The notes under the pieces are model-generated. The model ran no database searches, was not told where the DNA came from, and saw nothing but the letters and a program-made list of their open reading frames with translations. DNA of 64,000 nt, taken from assembly GCA_021186555.1 (NCBI GenBank), contig JAJKFL010000330.1:30916944-30980943 (forward strand), written 5' to 3'. Origin of the DNA: Reticulitermes speratus. Lineage: Eukaryota > Arthropoda > Insecta > Blattodea > Rhinotermitidae. Shown here one piece after another: positions 33,600 through 43,889 of the stretch. Made by a program: the position numbers and the translations under genes. Within the stretch, counting starts at the first letter, position 1. Each line of letters starts with the position of its first letter.

Positions 33600-34290
33600 G
33601 TACACACATTATAAAAACATCCACACCTTGCAAAAGCATCCACTCCTTACAAAAGCATCCACACCTTACAAAAACATCCATACCTTACAAATACATCCAC
33701 ACCTTACAAAAACACCCATACACATACAAAACAAAATACATACAGTAAATACAAGTACACATATTAGAAAAACCCCGTTCACACCTTACAAAAACACCCA
33801 TGCACATACAAAACAAAATACATACAGTAAATACAAGTACTCATATTAGAACACCGTACACACCTTACAAAAACACCCATACACATACAAAATTAAATAC
33901 ATACAGTAAATACAAGTACACACATTAGAACACCGTACACACATTACAAAAACATCTGCACCTTACAAAAGCATCCACTCCTTACAAAAGCATCCACACC
34001 TTACAAAAACATCCACACCTTACAAATACATCCATACCTTACAAAAACACCCATACACATACAAAACAAAATACATACAGTAAATACAAATACACATATT
34101 AGAAAACCGTACGCACCTTACTAAAACACCCTTACACATACAAAACAAAATACATACAGTAAACAAAATACATACAGTAAATACAAGTACACATATTAGA
34201 ACACCATACACACATTACAAAAACATCCACAACTTACAAATCATCCACACCTTACAAAAGCATCCACACCTTACAAAAACACCCATACAC
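33600..34290 (-). repeat. Minisatellite in the LINE 3' untranslated region
   Basis: Repeats of about 79 bp (CTTACAAAAACACCCATACA, ACAAAACAAAATACATACAG, TAAATACAAGTACACA) mix with shorter units of CCACACCTTACAAAAGCAT. Short frames here are artefacts of the repeat. Confidence 0.8.
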
Positions 34291-34529
34291 AGAATAAAAA
34301 AAAAAAAAAAAATTAAACAAGCACAATACAAAAAACACCCACACATTAATTAATTTCAGTGCGTTAGAATATCCTCAGTATAAAGTCAGACCAAAGTACA
34401 TGCTAATTATATCCCCCAAGAACTTAATTCACTTCACTTCACTTCGAAACCAGAGCACTTCACTTGACATCACTTCACACCCCTTCACTTCACATCCCTT
34501 ATTTTTATTTAATCTCCACTTAAAAATCC

Positions 34530-36041
34530 TTAGCTTGTAATGACGTTCTTGACCCTTTTTTTAAAAGAGCTTAATTTACAGGGGAAAGTCGCTAGTACGC
34601 TTGGAGGTAATTGGTTCCAGCTTTTTATGGTCCTATTTACAAAGGAATATTTACCTACATCTGTTCTTTGTTTCCTAATCCTAATTTTCCGACTATGATC
34701 GTCCCTACCCAGGTAGCATGGTTTTAGCAGTCTATCCCCTATTGTTTTCCAAGCCCGTCCCCCGGTGTATGCTTTGAAAAGGGCGCATATTCGGGCTATC
34801 GCTCTACGCTGTGTCAATGTTTCCCAACCCGATTCATTTGTATTATTTGCAAATTTTGCCGCTCTCTTTTGCACGCGATTCAAAGCGCTTACCTGACCTT
34901 CTCTGTATGGGTCCCAACACACCGCTCCATACTCAAGTATCGGTCTCACAAGTGCCGTATAAGCTAAACTTTTCGTATTATTATTTGCCCTTTTGAGTAT
35001 ACGCATTACGAAATGAAGAGCCCTCCATGATTTTCTTAGTGTATAATTTACATGATCTGCCCAGCTTAGGTCGCTGCGTATAATTATTCCTAAATACTTA
35101 AAGCTATTTGCCTCTGGAATTAGTTGATCCCCAATACAATACCTCAGTTTACCTTTCACCCTAGCTCTATTGAAGCTTACTGCTTTACTCTTACCTGGAT
35201 TTATCCTCATTTCATTTTCAACCGCCCATTCCCCTAATCTATTTAAGTCTGTCTGCAAATTTTCAATGTCATTACTATCGATTATCCTCCTGTATATTAT
35301 ACAATCATCAGCGAAAAGCCTTATATTTGACTCAATGTTTCTCCAAATATCATTAACATAAGCGAGGAAGAGCAACGGACCTAATACGCTCCCTTGCGGC
35401 ACTCCCGACGTTACTCTGACTTCATCAGATAGTTGTCCGTCTACTCTAACTCTTTGCGAACGTCCTAACAGAAATTCCTTTATCCACACCACTACCCTCA
35501 AGTCCACACCGGTTTCCGCAATTTTTGAAAGCAGCCTATCATGTGGGACTAAATCAAAAGCCTTTGAAAAATCTATTATAATCGCGTCAGTCCTGACTCC
35601 CTCGTCCAATGAATCAGCAATATCTTGACAAACTGTGACTACTTGGCTTTCGCATGAGTACCCTGGTCTAAATCCATGCTGACCCTCATATAACCACTCA
35701 CTCATTTCCCAGACTTGCCTTAGATACCCTGCTATAACGTGCTCCATTTGTTTGCAAACTACTGAGGTTAAACTGACCGGTCTATAGTTTCCCACTACTG
35801 ATCGATCTCCCCCTTTATAAATAGGAACCACTATAGCTTTTTTCCAGTCCCCTGGGATAGAATTGTTGTTCATCGTTATATCTAGTAATCTCGCGAGGTA
35901 TGGAATCATGGCTTCCCCACCTAACTTTAAAATTTCCCCAGGAATGCCATCTGGTCCGACGGATTTATTTCTCCCGATTGCTGATAGTCGTTTCCTTAAA
36001 ATGTTAATACTAATGGTGAACGGTTTTCCTGAATCTGTCGA
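34530..36041 (-). CDS. LINE reverse transcriptase, open frame, 5' truncated
   Basis: About 503 codons without a stop. Counting from the TTG at 36059 (inside the SINE), landmarks are SVGPDGIP at 33-40, NYRPVSLTSV at 91-100, motif A DFSKAFD at 163-169, GVPQGSVLGPLL at 219-230, catalytic FADD at 249-252, and the thumb block FKYLG further on. The C-terminal part (YGAVCWDPY, TLTQRR, SWNQLP, FKKRVKN) is typical of the Jockey/CR1/L2/Rex group. No true start codon belongs to it; the first six residues come from the SINE. Both active-site aspartates are present. The intact frame argues for a recent insertion. It would need another element's endonuclease to move. Confidence 0.9.
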   Translation of the reverse strand, partial: STDSGKPFTISINILRKRLSAIGRNKSVGPDGIPGEILKLGGEAMIPYLARLLDITMNNNSIPGDWKKAIVVPIYKGGDRSVVGNYRPVSLTSVVCKQMEHVIAGYLRQVWEMSEWLYEGQHGFRPGYSCESQVVTVCQDIADSLDEGVRTDAIIIDFSKAFDLVPHDRLLSKIAETGVDLRVVVWIKEFLLGRSQRVRVDGQLSDEVRVTSGVPQGSVLGPLLFLAYVNDIWRNIESNIRLFADDCIIYRRIIDSNDIENLQTDLNRLGEWAVENEMRINPGKSKAVSFNRARVKGKLRYCIGDQLIPEANSFKYLGIIIRSDLSWADHVNYTLRKSWRALHFVMRILKRANNNTKSLAYTALVRPILEYGAVCWDPYREGQVSALNRVQKRAAKFANNTNESGWETLTQRRAIARICALFKAYTGGRAWKTIGDRLLKPCYLGRDDHSRKIRIRKQRTDVGKYSFVNRTIKSWNQLPPSVLATFPCKLSSFKKRVKNVITS

Positions 36042-36129
36042 TTGGATTCGAACCCACAATCCTAGTAAGCGAGCGGCCGCAAACCCACGCCTTAGACCGC
36101 ACGGCCATTGGGATCTGCTGGGCCATTTA

Positions 36130-37255
36130 TAGCCTACCTTATTTTTAAATTTCGAGTTTATTATTGGTTTTATTATTATATAGGGTCATTATTCTATCTG
36201 AAACCATTGTGTGTTGGTTTTCTATGTAAGGATCTGCGTTATCGCTAGACTAATCTAGGTCGGCCCGCTTTTACAATAATTTTCGCAGACCCATCACTAA
36301 AAAAAAAACCCGTATTTTAAACATATTTTTCGTTCCAAACTGGCAGGCTTTAACGAAAAACACTGTTTTCGTTACGTCAGACACGTCTTCCATGAGCTTA
36401 TAACTGGAACTTTAATATGTGGCAGTAAGGTGGCGTCTGGGTCATTAAGAGACTTTAAGTTGTAGAAGCTAGGCGTCGGAGCAGAAACGCAGCGAACACG
36501 ATTGTCCGTAAGAGGATTACTGGAGCTTCTGTTTAGACGTTTCATCTTCGCGTGGCTTCAAATAAAATGACAACGCGCTGCCAAGCAGTCAGAAGGAGAG
36601 GCACAAACACTGTAACCTTCGTAAAATCCAGTGGTGTTTCATATAGAGGTAATGACGGTTCCTGTTTGTTTGGTTGAATTTGAATTTCATGCATTGCTTT
36701 GTGGTTCAGTTGGCTAGGGCTTCGTAGTTCCGAATATGTTTATATTTTGTTGTAGGTGAAAATATTGAAACGTTGTTTACAGGAATTGTTGTTAAAGGAA
36801 TTGATAATATCTAAAATAATATCTGAAACATTGTCATAAAATCATCAGAAATTTTCTTCCTCACCCAGACTTCAATTGGTTAAGTGATGAAGAAGCCCAA
36901 GAAACTTTCTATATTTATTTAGCAGATATTACAAAACTGAGACGTTTCTTGCATGAACCTAGCTTAAGGGTAATTTTTTTTTCACTACCATGACTTATAT
37001 CAAAAACGCTGCATTTATTTCGCAAAGTTTGTAGCAGTTTTTCTTGCAGAGGACCGAAAAAAAAAACTTTATACATTGTGTTTTTCTTCGGTTGGATGAT
37101 CATACAGCGTTTTGTACTGCAAAGTTTCACTTCTGCTCATACCAGTTTTGTGCTGTAATAAAATTTCTAGAAATAAAATCCCGCTAAGTTATAAATTATT
37201 TAGAATTTGCTAGAGGCGTGCCAGAATACACCTTTCATAGTCCGCCTTTATACCA
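36130..37255. other. No firm gene; one weak exon candidate
   Basis: The frame from ATG at 36567 (MTTRCQAVRRRGTNTVTF, continuing to 36648) ends at a donor-like AGAG|GTAATG and is GC-richer than its flanks. It matches nothing I recognise and could be chance. The rest is AT-rich. Confidence 0.3.
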
Positions 37256-37260
37256 ACAAT

Positions 37261-37313
37261 GTAAATGTATGTATGTTACAAACCTTCATAATTTGTAACA
37301 TACATACATTTAC
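37261..37313. repeat. Perfect 22-bp hairpin
   Basis: GTAAATGTATGTATGTTACA plus AA at 37261-37282 is exactly complementary to 37292-37313, with a 9-base loop. Geometry is like a microRNA precursor stem or a tiny MITE; no flanking duplication is clear. Confidence 0.8.
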
Positions 37314-37319
37314 CACTCG

Positions 37320-38110
37320 CTTTTGCGTGGCTCTTAATATAACTGGAAGAAAGCTCTGGTGCAGGATGCTTCTATCTTGCAATTATGAGAGTTTCGCTGT
37401 GGCAATTCAAAATAAATTTCTGCAAGGTTATTAGAATAGCTGATTTTTATTCTTGTAATCCTTGTAACCTGTTTGATACAAAGGATTGATTTTATGAAAT
37501 TGCTTTCATTTTGACTGTATTCACTTTTCTGTTTATTACATTTTTGTAAGGAAATCACTTTGTAAATTTGGCGGTTAGGAAACCAAATGTTCACTGGCAG
37601 GTAGGTAACAGGTGTCATGAATTCCCCATACACCAGGTGGTACATACGCCCTTTTTCATCGTGGAGACCCTGTATTTACGCATCCATCCCATCTGTGGTT
37701 TCCACATTTCTTGTAGTAATATTATAAACCGGGGGGGGGGGGGTTATTATTATTAGATTATTATACATTATTATTAGATATTAGAATTCTGAACAATATC
37801 TGGAGGAACTATTTTTTGAAGACCATCACTATACAAGAACCAAGCACCGTCTGCAAGCTTGAGACTCCTAAATATCAGCAAATCGATTGACGATATGAAA
37901 TATTTGAGGCAATCCTATTGCGTGTGGAATATCAAATAAATAATTTCATCCATTTGAACATAAACTCAGGACGTGTTACCTTATTTAAGTTTTTTTTCGT
38001 AATTTTTGTATGGCTAAAACGACATTTCGTTTGGGAATAACGTATATAAGACTAACAAATCAAATTTAAAATTTCCATCCCGTGTACGTAATATTACAAA
38101 ACATGTATAT
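37320..38110. other. No recognisable feature
   Basis: AT-rich, with a 13-base G run at 37731-37743 followed by TTATTATTATTAGATTATTA simple sequence. Confidence 0.45.
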
Positions 38111-38163
38111 TCACCAAATCTTACACAAAATTAAAATAGAATGTATAGAAAACTTCACGAAAG

Positions 38164-38205
38164 TCCCGACATATTTCGGTGTGTTAAACACACCATCTTC
38201 AGAGG
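38164..38205 (-). ncRNA. Hammerhead-ribozyme-like motif
   Basis: Minus strand: stem I TCCT/GGGA (one G-U), CTGAAGA, extra T, perfect stem II GGTGTG-TTTAA-CACACC, GAAA, stem III ATATGT, C at the cleavage position. Confidence 0.6.
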
Positions 38206-38287
38206 AACACACTGCACACTGAACACTTAAAAGTACACAAACCCAGCTATTAAAATTGTTAAAGAGGCACGACTTTATGTCGCAGTA

Positions 38288-38680
38288 CAGGGCATACACA
38301 AAAGAATGGTGCGGTATCAAAAGTGAATAAAAAATGTATTTCTCACCTTACGCGGCACAACTTACACCTTCAGCGGCGGCAACTGTCCAAGTTTCTCATT
38401 TTATAATTACAATCCTTCAATGTGTGCACCCTGGGTCACACGACACACATCCACACGGTAATCAAACTCATCCCAGAACACAGAAAGCCTTCTCCTGTTG
38501 CAACGCCATCTTTGAAATTGGCCCCGCGGCAACGCAGTAAGCATGAGAAGCGAACTGCTGGTAGCGCATGAGAAAGTTGGACAGTTTCTGCCGCTGACGG
38601 TGTATGTTGTGCCCGTGTAATGTGAGACATAAATTTTTTATTCACTTTTCAAACCGCACCATTCTTTTGTGTATGTCCTG
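38288..38680. mobile_element. MITE family M1, interrupted by a second MITE
   Basis: Outer ends CAGGGCATACACAAAAGAAT and complement, flanked by TA (38286-38287, 38681-38682). The expected 78-bp element is opened at its centre by a 0.3-kb insertion. Confidence 0.85.
38328..38640. mobile_element. Inner palindromic element
   Basis: Arms of about 65 bp are imperfect inverted repeats: ATTTCTCACCTTACGCGGCA, CAACTTACACCTTCAGCGGC, GGCAACTGTCCAAGTTTCTC and their complements on the right. They surround a centre of roughly 170 bp. The outer MITE is itself palindromic at the junction, so the target duplication cannot be read with confidence. Confidence 0.7.
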
Positions 38681-38856
38681 TATATTGAGGTATATATCTC
38701 AATACACTGCGTCATAAAATCGTGTTTTTAGCAGTTTTAATAACTGGGCTTGTGTACTTTTAAGTGTTCATTGTGCTATTGTGTCATAAACTGGTGTTTT
38801 TAACAATTTTAATAATTGGGCTTCTGTACTTTTAAGTGCTCAGTACGCAGTGTGTT

Positions 38857-38898
38857 CCCCTGAAGATAGTATGTTTAACACACCGACACATTTCGGGA
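38857..38898 (+). ncRNA. Hammerhead-like motif with core damage
   Basis: CTGAAGAT, stem AGTATG/CACACC with mismatches, then GACA instead of GAAA, ACATTTC and GGGA. Inverted partner of 38164-38205; probably inactive. Confidence 0.4.
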
Positions 38899-38964
38899 CT
38901 TTTCTGAAGTTTTCTATAAATTTTGTTTTAATTTTGAGTAAGAGTTGGTGAAAATACACTTTTT

Positions 38965-39710
38965 TTTTTGTCACAATTCTAAGTTTACTGTTAAAAGTAT
39001 TTGGCCACGACAGATGAAGAAACAGGAAGTTTAAAACCCCCTACATGAAGCGCAACACATAATTCATCCTTTTCACCACGCATTCAGGTGCTCAAAACAA
39101 TGAGAATGAAATGGATGGGACAAGTAACAAATTTTCCTTCTATGTTGCAGAACCCAAATATAGCAGGCCAATAACTTTAAAGTCAATGCACGATTTAGCC
39201 CGTACTGTTGTGTAATTGGATACCAAACACACTTCGTATCCCAATACATAATTCAATACATGGCCTTCACAGTCTCTGACAGCTTTACGTGCCCCAAAGA
39301 CAGATCTTGTCATGTTAAATCAGACGGTTGCTCACACACATACACACAATCGCGCTTTCTAGACGGAAATTTGATTCTGACAACACAGTTCAAGTGCCTC
39401 ACTGTTCCTCTTGATTTCAAAGAAAACCTTTGCAGAATTTAGTGTTATGTAAATTTCCCTCCTTTATGACAGGAACTGGGAAATTATGTTGGCCAAAGCA
39501 AAGAGACTGTTCATGTGATGTAGGTAAATGTTAGATGCCTTCAGTCAACGTCCCGAAGGCTTGCCAACTTCCGGAAGACTGACAGTAAAAGTCGTACCTC
39601 AAGACACAGGCTGTAAAGTATGTGTGGAAGGCGTATGGTGACACAGAGGCAGCGCGGAAAGCGATAGAAATAAAGAAAGAAGAAGGAAACAAGAGGAATA
39701 AAAATTATTC
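38965..39710. other. No firm feature
   Basis: A stretch reading RMKWMGQV near 39105-39128 may be a scrap of LINE coding sequence; otherwise nothing recognised. Confidence 0.4.
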
Positions 39711-39714
39711 TTTA

Positions 39715-40205
39715 ACTCCATGAAGCAGAGTCCTTCCCGAGGAACTAAAAGTTCCTCAACTAGGCAAGAATCTTCCTGGATTTTACGGAAATCTAAGATT
39801 CGTTACCGCATTCACAACAGCCCGTCACTTGCTCATAATTTGAACCGGATCAATCCACTCCATGACGCCATCCTTTTTCTTGAAGGACCAGTTATCACCC
39901 CATCTATGCTTAGGCATACCATTTTTTATTTTTCCTTCAGGTCCCCCCCCCCCAAAATACGCTATGCATCTATGCCTCCCACACGGGCTATATGCCCAGC
40001 CCATCTCATTCTTCTTGATTTGATCACTCGAATAATACGTGGCGAAAAATACCAATTGTTAAGCTCCTAATTCTTCCAGTCCTGTGTCACGTCGTCGCTC
40101 ATAAGCCTTATTATCTTCCTCGACACTCTGTTTTCGGACACGCTCAGCCTACGTTCTTCCCTCAAAGTCAGAAACCAAGTTTCACACCCGTAAAAAAACA
40201 ATAGG
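39715..40205 (-). pseudogene. RTE-like LINE 3' end relic
   Basis: On the minus strand the block order is VKLGF (from VKLGFxL at 40185), then the region equivalent to NEEL and IRVIKSRR, then QIKKNEMGWAYSP, then GKIKNGMPKHRWGDNW and MEWIDPVQ, and finally the 3' untranslated AGGACTCTGCTTCATGGAG. It contains stops, frameshifts and a C run (39943-39952). Confidence 0.7.
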
Positions 40206-40209
40206 CAAA

Positions 40210-40560
40210 ATTGTAACTCTTCATATTTTAATTATAGCACATCGTAATTTAGATTGTTTCAATATTCTAGACATTTCTTTGAGTGCAAAAGAATAGCATT
40301 GCAATCAGCAGTCAGCTTTCCAGAAAGTCTTCGCATAGCAAGAGGAGGTGTTTCAATTACGATTTCTTTATTTTTCAAATAAATTGTAGAATTACGCTTT
40401 CGAATAAGCTGTAAAAATAAAGTTGTAAATTTAGAATGTGTTTTTTGTATTTATAGAACTTCTCTGAACCAGGTGCGTGGTATTGAATCCCAAGAATTTT
40501 TGTAATAAACGAAACACATGTGTATGTAATCCGTGTTAAATTGCCTGTATTATTACTGTT
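40210..40560. other. No recognisable feature
   Basis: AT-rich spacer between the RTE relic and the (GTA)n tract. Confidence 0.45.
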
Positions 40561-40569
40561 GTAAACGTA

Positions 40570-40690
<121 letters not shown>

Positions 40691-41286
40691 TTTTGTTGTT
40701 CTTCTTGTTCTTTCTTTTTGTTGTTTTTGTTGTTGTTGTGGTGGTTGTTGTTACCAACATCACGGAGCAAACTGGCTCAAAGTCAAATCTGCTCTGTCGA
40801 ATCTTGGCCGGTATTTAGGCTTTTCTTGCCCTTGGTCAGTTCCTCCAGCCAATGTCCGGACAGTATAGCAGCCGACAAGAATCTGCGAGATTTGGCCCTT
40901 CGTCAGTGAGTGCAGGCGGAATGAAGTGTGCATGGTGCGAAAACAAAACGCCGACGACCCTGCTTATTAGCTCATGGATATAAACCTTTGTGTAATTGGC
41001 TCGGTGTTTTCATGTTAGATTAGCAGTTACCTTGTATGAAAAGATATGCAGTCAACGTCAAGCTCCCATATTCCCGACGAGTGGTAAAATTTCAATTAAA
41101 ATATAGCCATGGTTCACACTGCGTTTTTATCCTGTCATTTGGTGCTGTGTAATAACTGTACTTGCCTGCTTCATTAAATAAACTACAAATTACTGGCTCA
41201 GCTCTCGTGGTGTACGGACGTGTTTGTGCTGCGCTCCTGTAACTGCTGTGTGGGTTGTGCAACATACCAACGCTTGAAGTGTTTGC

Positions 41287-42470
41287 GTGGCCGCTATGGC
41301 CGCGTCCAAGGATGTCTGCAGTATCTGCAACAAGGAATTCCATGGCAAGCAGAAGTTTTTTAAGTGTTGTGGGCCTTGTGCCACCCGATTTCATCTATCC
41401 TGTTTACAGTTTAATGACGCCGAGTATACGTATATATGGATTCTGGGGTTTCGACCAACAAGTGCGCCGAGTGTGTTAAGTTGTTATGTGTACAGCGTAA
41501 CGATGATACCCCGGTGAAGACCCGTTCAGCGTCTGCATCTGACGTTCCCAGAAAGGTCGTTTCACCTGAGAGGTCCTTAGTGCTTCCTCCAGTCTTTGAA
41601 TCTGATAAATTTGAGGCACTCAGCGTACGGATGGAAACTGTACGTCTCAATGGGGTCTGCACTATGGACATCATCAAATCACTGACTGAAATTGTTACCA
41701 AATTATGTGGAGAGGTGGATCATTTAAAAAATGATAACGCATCTCTTTTGAAGCAGCAGTTAAAAAATCTACAGGATGCCTTTCAGGCTGGTAATATTGG
41801 TCATCAGTCACAGCCCACTCAAGTCTTCAGTAACAAGCAGATTGTTGAGAGGTCAGTGCCTCCCCAGTCAATGCCGTTATACAGATACATAGTATTAAGA
41901 TATCAAAATACACTGCAGGCACGCACCGTCAGCAATGCCAAGAATGTAAGAGTCTGCAACTCCGCTCTGCAAGATGCTGTCGTCAGCAATGTTGATGCCG
42001 CAAGTGAAGTCATTCCTGTAACTGGGTCATCAGCGGCTGCCGATGGTGACTACGTCCTAGTCACAAGGAAGAAGCGGCGTGATGTCGGGATGGAAACCCC
42101 GCCAGTCAACCCCAAGCATGGTGAAAAACAGAGGACTTTTAACACATAGTCATAATGCTAAGTCTGCTGTGAGTAAAAAGCATAAGACCCCTATGATAGG
42201 GGCAAGAAACTCTGCTTCACTACCTATTTTTGCAAGACGGGTGAAATCCAAGACTCTCTTCGTCTCACGTGTTTCGCCTGTTGTCACCTACTTAAATCTG
42301 CTTAAATCTTTGGTTTGTACAAGGATGAAGACTAAATTCAGCACTTATGCCTCTTTTCACGTATCTGTGACAGAGGAAGATTTTCCGCTTATTAATAATT
42401 TTGGTGTTTGGCCTGATTGATATCTTATTGCTCCCTTTTATGGTCGTCTTAATCCTGAGTAAATTTTCTC
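41287..42470 (+). pseudogene. LINE ORF1 with PHD finger, frameshifted
   Basis: Starts MAASKDVCSICNKEF at 41296. Cysteine/histidine spacing (CSIC, then CCGPC, then FHLSC, then CAEC) fits a C4HC3 PHD finger. The last CAEC pair is in another frame (41463 on), so a one-base shift lies near 41440. The next frame (to 42149) holds a probable coiled coil around LCGEVDHLKNDNASLLKQQL. A further shift near 42080 leads to the conserved C-terminal segment: TLFVSRVSP, TKFSTYASFHVSV, EEDFPLIN, WP, then LIAPFYGRLNPE, with a stop inside. It acts as an RNA-binding chaperone in living elements; this copy is broken. Confidence 0.75.
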
Positions 42471-42593
42471 TTCTGTAAAGTCCTTTAGTGGCGATCCCTC
42501 TGTCCAGTCTGTGGTTACTGATAAAGCCGTGGGGGGAGATGATCTTATGTCAAGTTAATGGCTCGTTCTTACTGTCCTAATGCTGGTGGTTTC

Positions 42594-43085
42594 GCCATGT
42601 CCAACACAAGTATTGATATTTGTTATCAAAATGTACGTAAACTTAGGACTAAATTTACTGAACTTTTCGACAATGTTATTTCATCTGGTTATAACATATT
42701 TTGTTTGACAGAGACGTGGCTCAACGACCAGTGTTATGATCAAAACTTATTTCCCGATGAATTCGTTGTTTTCCGTTCTGATAGGATCCATGCGAGAAAG
42801 AAAAGGGGTGGTGGTGAGTTAATGGCTGTTTTCCCTAAATTTAATGCATGTAAGCGCAGGTACGATTTACAGTTTTTTGATGAGTGTGTTTGTGTTGAAT
42901 TTCCCAATCATAATGGTCCAAATCTACTTATTGTTAACCGCTGTTTTTCACCTGATCTTAACCCAGATATTATTTGTGAATGCTTTTCCTATTTAGAAAA
43001 TAAACTTGACACGGTAAACTATCGTGTTATTCTTTTAGGTGACTTTAGTGTCCCTGTTTTTTGATTGGGAAAGCGGCCTGCCTCG
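42594..43085 (+). pseudogene. LINE ORF2 endonuclease domain, truncated
   Basis: Frame MSNTSIDICYQNVRKLRTKF opens with the QNVR block of the AP-like endonuclease. It continues with FCLTETWLND (the catalytic glutamate), a DRI-KKRGGGELMAV block, and ends near LLGDFSVPVF, corresponding to the GDFN catalytic block with N changed to S. A frameshift right after (the expected DWESGL is in another frame) and the loss of sequence remove the reverse transcriptase. Confidence 0.8.
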
Positions 43086-43089
43086 TGAA

Positions 43090-43535
43090 AATTATTCATC
43101 GATTCCATCAACTTAATATTTTCGTTCCACAAATATGATTTCCACTACATTATATCCGTTGTTGAAACATCATAGAACACTCATCCAGTCAGTGGAATAT
43201 CCTTGCTTGTTATTCGTGCATGAACTTTTGCATTTAATATCAGTATCAGCAGGCCTATCGGATTTAAACTTTTCCCGGAATAGTAATTACTAAATCAAGG
43301 AAATGTTTTAAACAAACAGAATATTCCATGAAGAAGAGTAATTTGATTAAGTGTTTGTCGTTACTTCAACTGCCCTGTTCAGATGTGCACTCTGACAAAT
43401 GTGTAAACGAAAAATTGAAAGTTGTGTAATCCTATTTTTTTTATCTTTCCAAAAACAAACCCTATTTTACATGTGTATATTAGGGTTAAAGTTTAACCAA
43501 ATACATATAATAACAATATTGTTACTTACAATTTT
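43090..43535. other. Probable 3' remnant of a LINE, otherwise unassigned
   Basis: AT-rich. It lies downstream (minus strand) of the LINE fragment at 43540-43815 and may be its 3' part. Confidence 0.35.
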
Positions 43536-43539
43536 CTAT

Positions 43540-43815
43540 TGATATGGTGTATAAAATTAATGAAATGTTTTTGACAACAGTTTCTACTAAATATGTTGTA
43601 TAGTGGCTTATGGTAACTAATATTACATTTGCTTAAGTGCATTTCAAGGCAAAATCTCCTGCGTCCGAATATGGGGCAATCAAATAGTAGATGTTCTACT
43701 GTTTGTTCACCTCCACAAGTGCATTCATATCCATTCTCTACTTTGATATGAAATCTTCTGAAGTACGAACGAAATTTACCATGGCCGGATGTAAATTGAG
43801 TTGTTATAAAATCAG
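43540..43815 (-). pseudogene. LINE C-terminal fragment with CTCG...EHLLFDC motif
   Basis: Minus-strand frame (about 85 codons without stop): TQFTSGHGKFRSYFRRF, then YECTCGGEQTVEHLLFDCPI, then FCLEMHLSKCNIS, then FINFIH. The C-x-C-x(8)-H-x(4)-C arrangement with EHLLFDCP is typical of the region after the reverse transcriptase in R1/Jockey-type LINEs. Nothing of the polymerase itself is present. The open frame suggests a fairly young fragment. Confidence 0.75.
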
Positions 43816-43889
43816 GTGTAATCCTAATTGGATTTTAAAAAAATGCAAATTCTTCTCTCTGAAACATCATACAATGCACAGAAAAAAAT

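Larger units (their letters stand above)
33326..36043 (-). mobile_element. 5'-truncated Jockey/CR1-group LINE
   Basis: A minus-strand element inserted into the SINE with GGATT duplicated on both sides (33321-33325, 36044-36048). It keeps most of the reverse transcriptase (34530-36041), a 3' untranslated region of about 1.2 kb rich in tandem repeats, and a 3' end in an (AAT)n-type run (33326-33341). The endonuclease domain is missing because of 5' truncation, the usual outcome of incomplete target-primed reverse transcription. Confidence 0.85.
33131..36119 (-). mobile_element. SINE family A split by a LINE
   Basis: The tail half (33131-33325) and the head half (36044-36119) together make one antisense SINE A. 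GGACATTTAT at 33121-33130 and GGCCATTTAT at 36121-36130 are the outer target duplication with one mismatch. The break lies inside the B box (GGATT present on both sides). Between the halves is a 2.7-kb LINE. Confidence 0.85.
38112..38960. mobile_element. Penelope-like inverted pair holding nested MITEs
   Basis: Arms at 38112-38286 (minus) and 38683-38960 (plus) are inverted copies (AAAATTAAAA, GAAAACTTC, CACACCATCTTCAG, AAGTACACAA, CCCAGCTATTAAAATTG and complements). The right arm contains a tandem duplication of about 65-75 bp (TCATAAAATCGTGTTTTTAG and TCATAAACTGGTGTTTTTAA). The M1 MITE at 38288-38680 sits at the centre. Each arm has a hammerhead-like motif. Confidence 0.7.
40755..43085 (+). 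mobile_element. CR1-like LINE, 5' part kept, 3' part missing
   Basis: It contains a 5' untranslated stretch from about 40755, ORF1 with a PHD-type zinc finger (41287-42470) and the start of ORF2 with an endonuclease (42594-43085). Sequence identity ends soon after the endonuclease. LINE insertions normally lose their 5' end; here the 3' end is gone, so a later deletion or rearrangement must have removed the reverse transcriptase. PHD-containing ORF1 proteins are known from CR1-like LINEs. Confidence 0.75.

Noticed and set aside
33628..34211. Frames rich in His-Thr-Lys or Cys-Val-Tyr
   Set aside because: They translate the minisatellite in the LINE 3' untranslated region.
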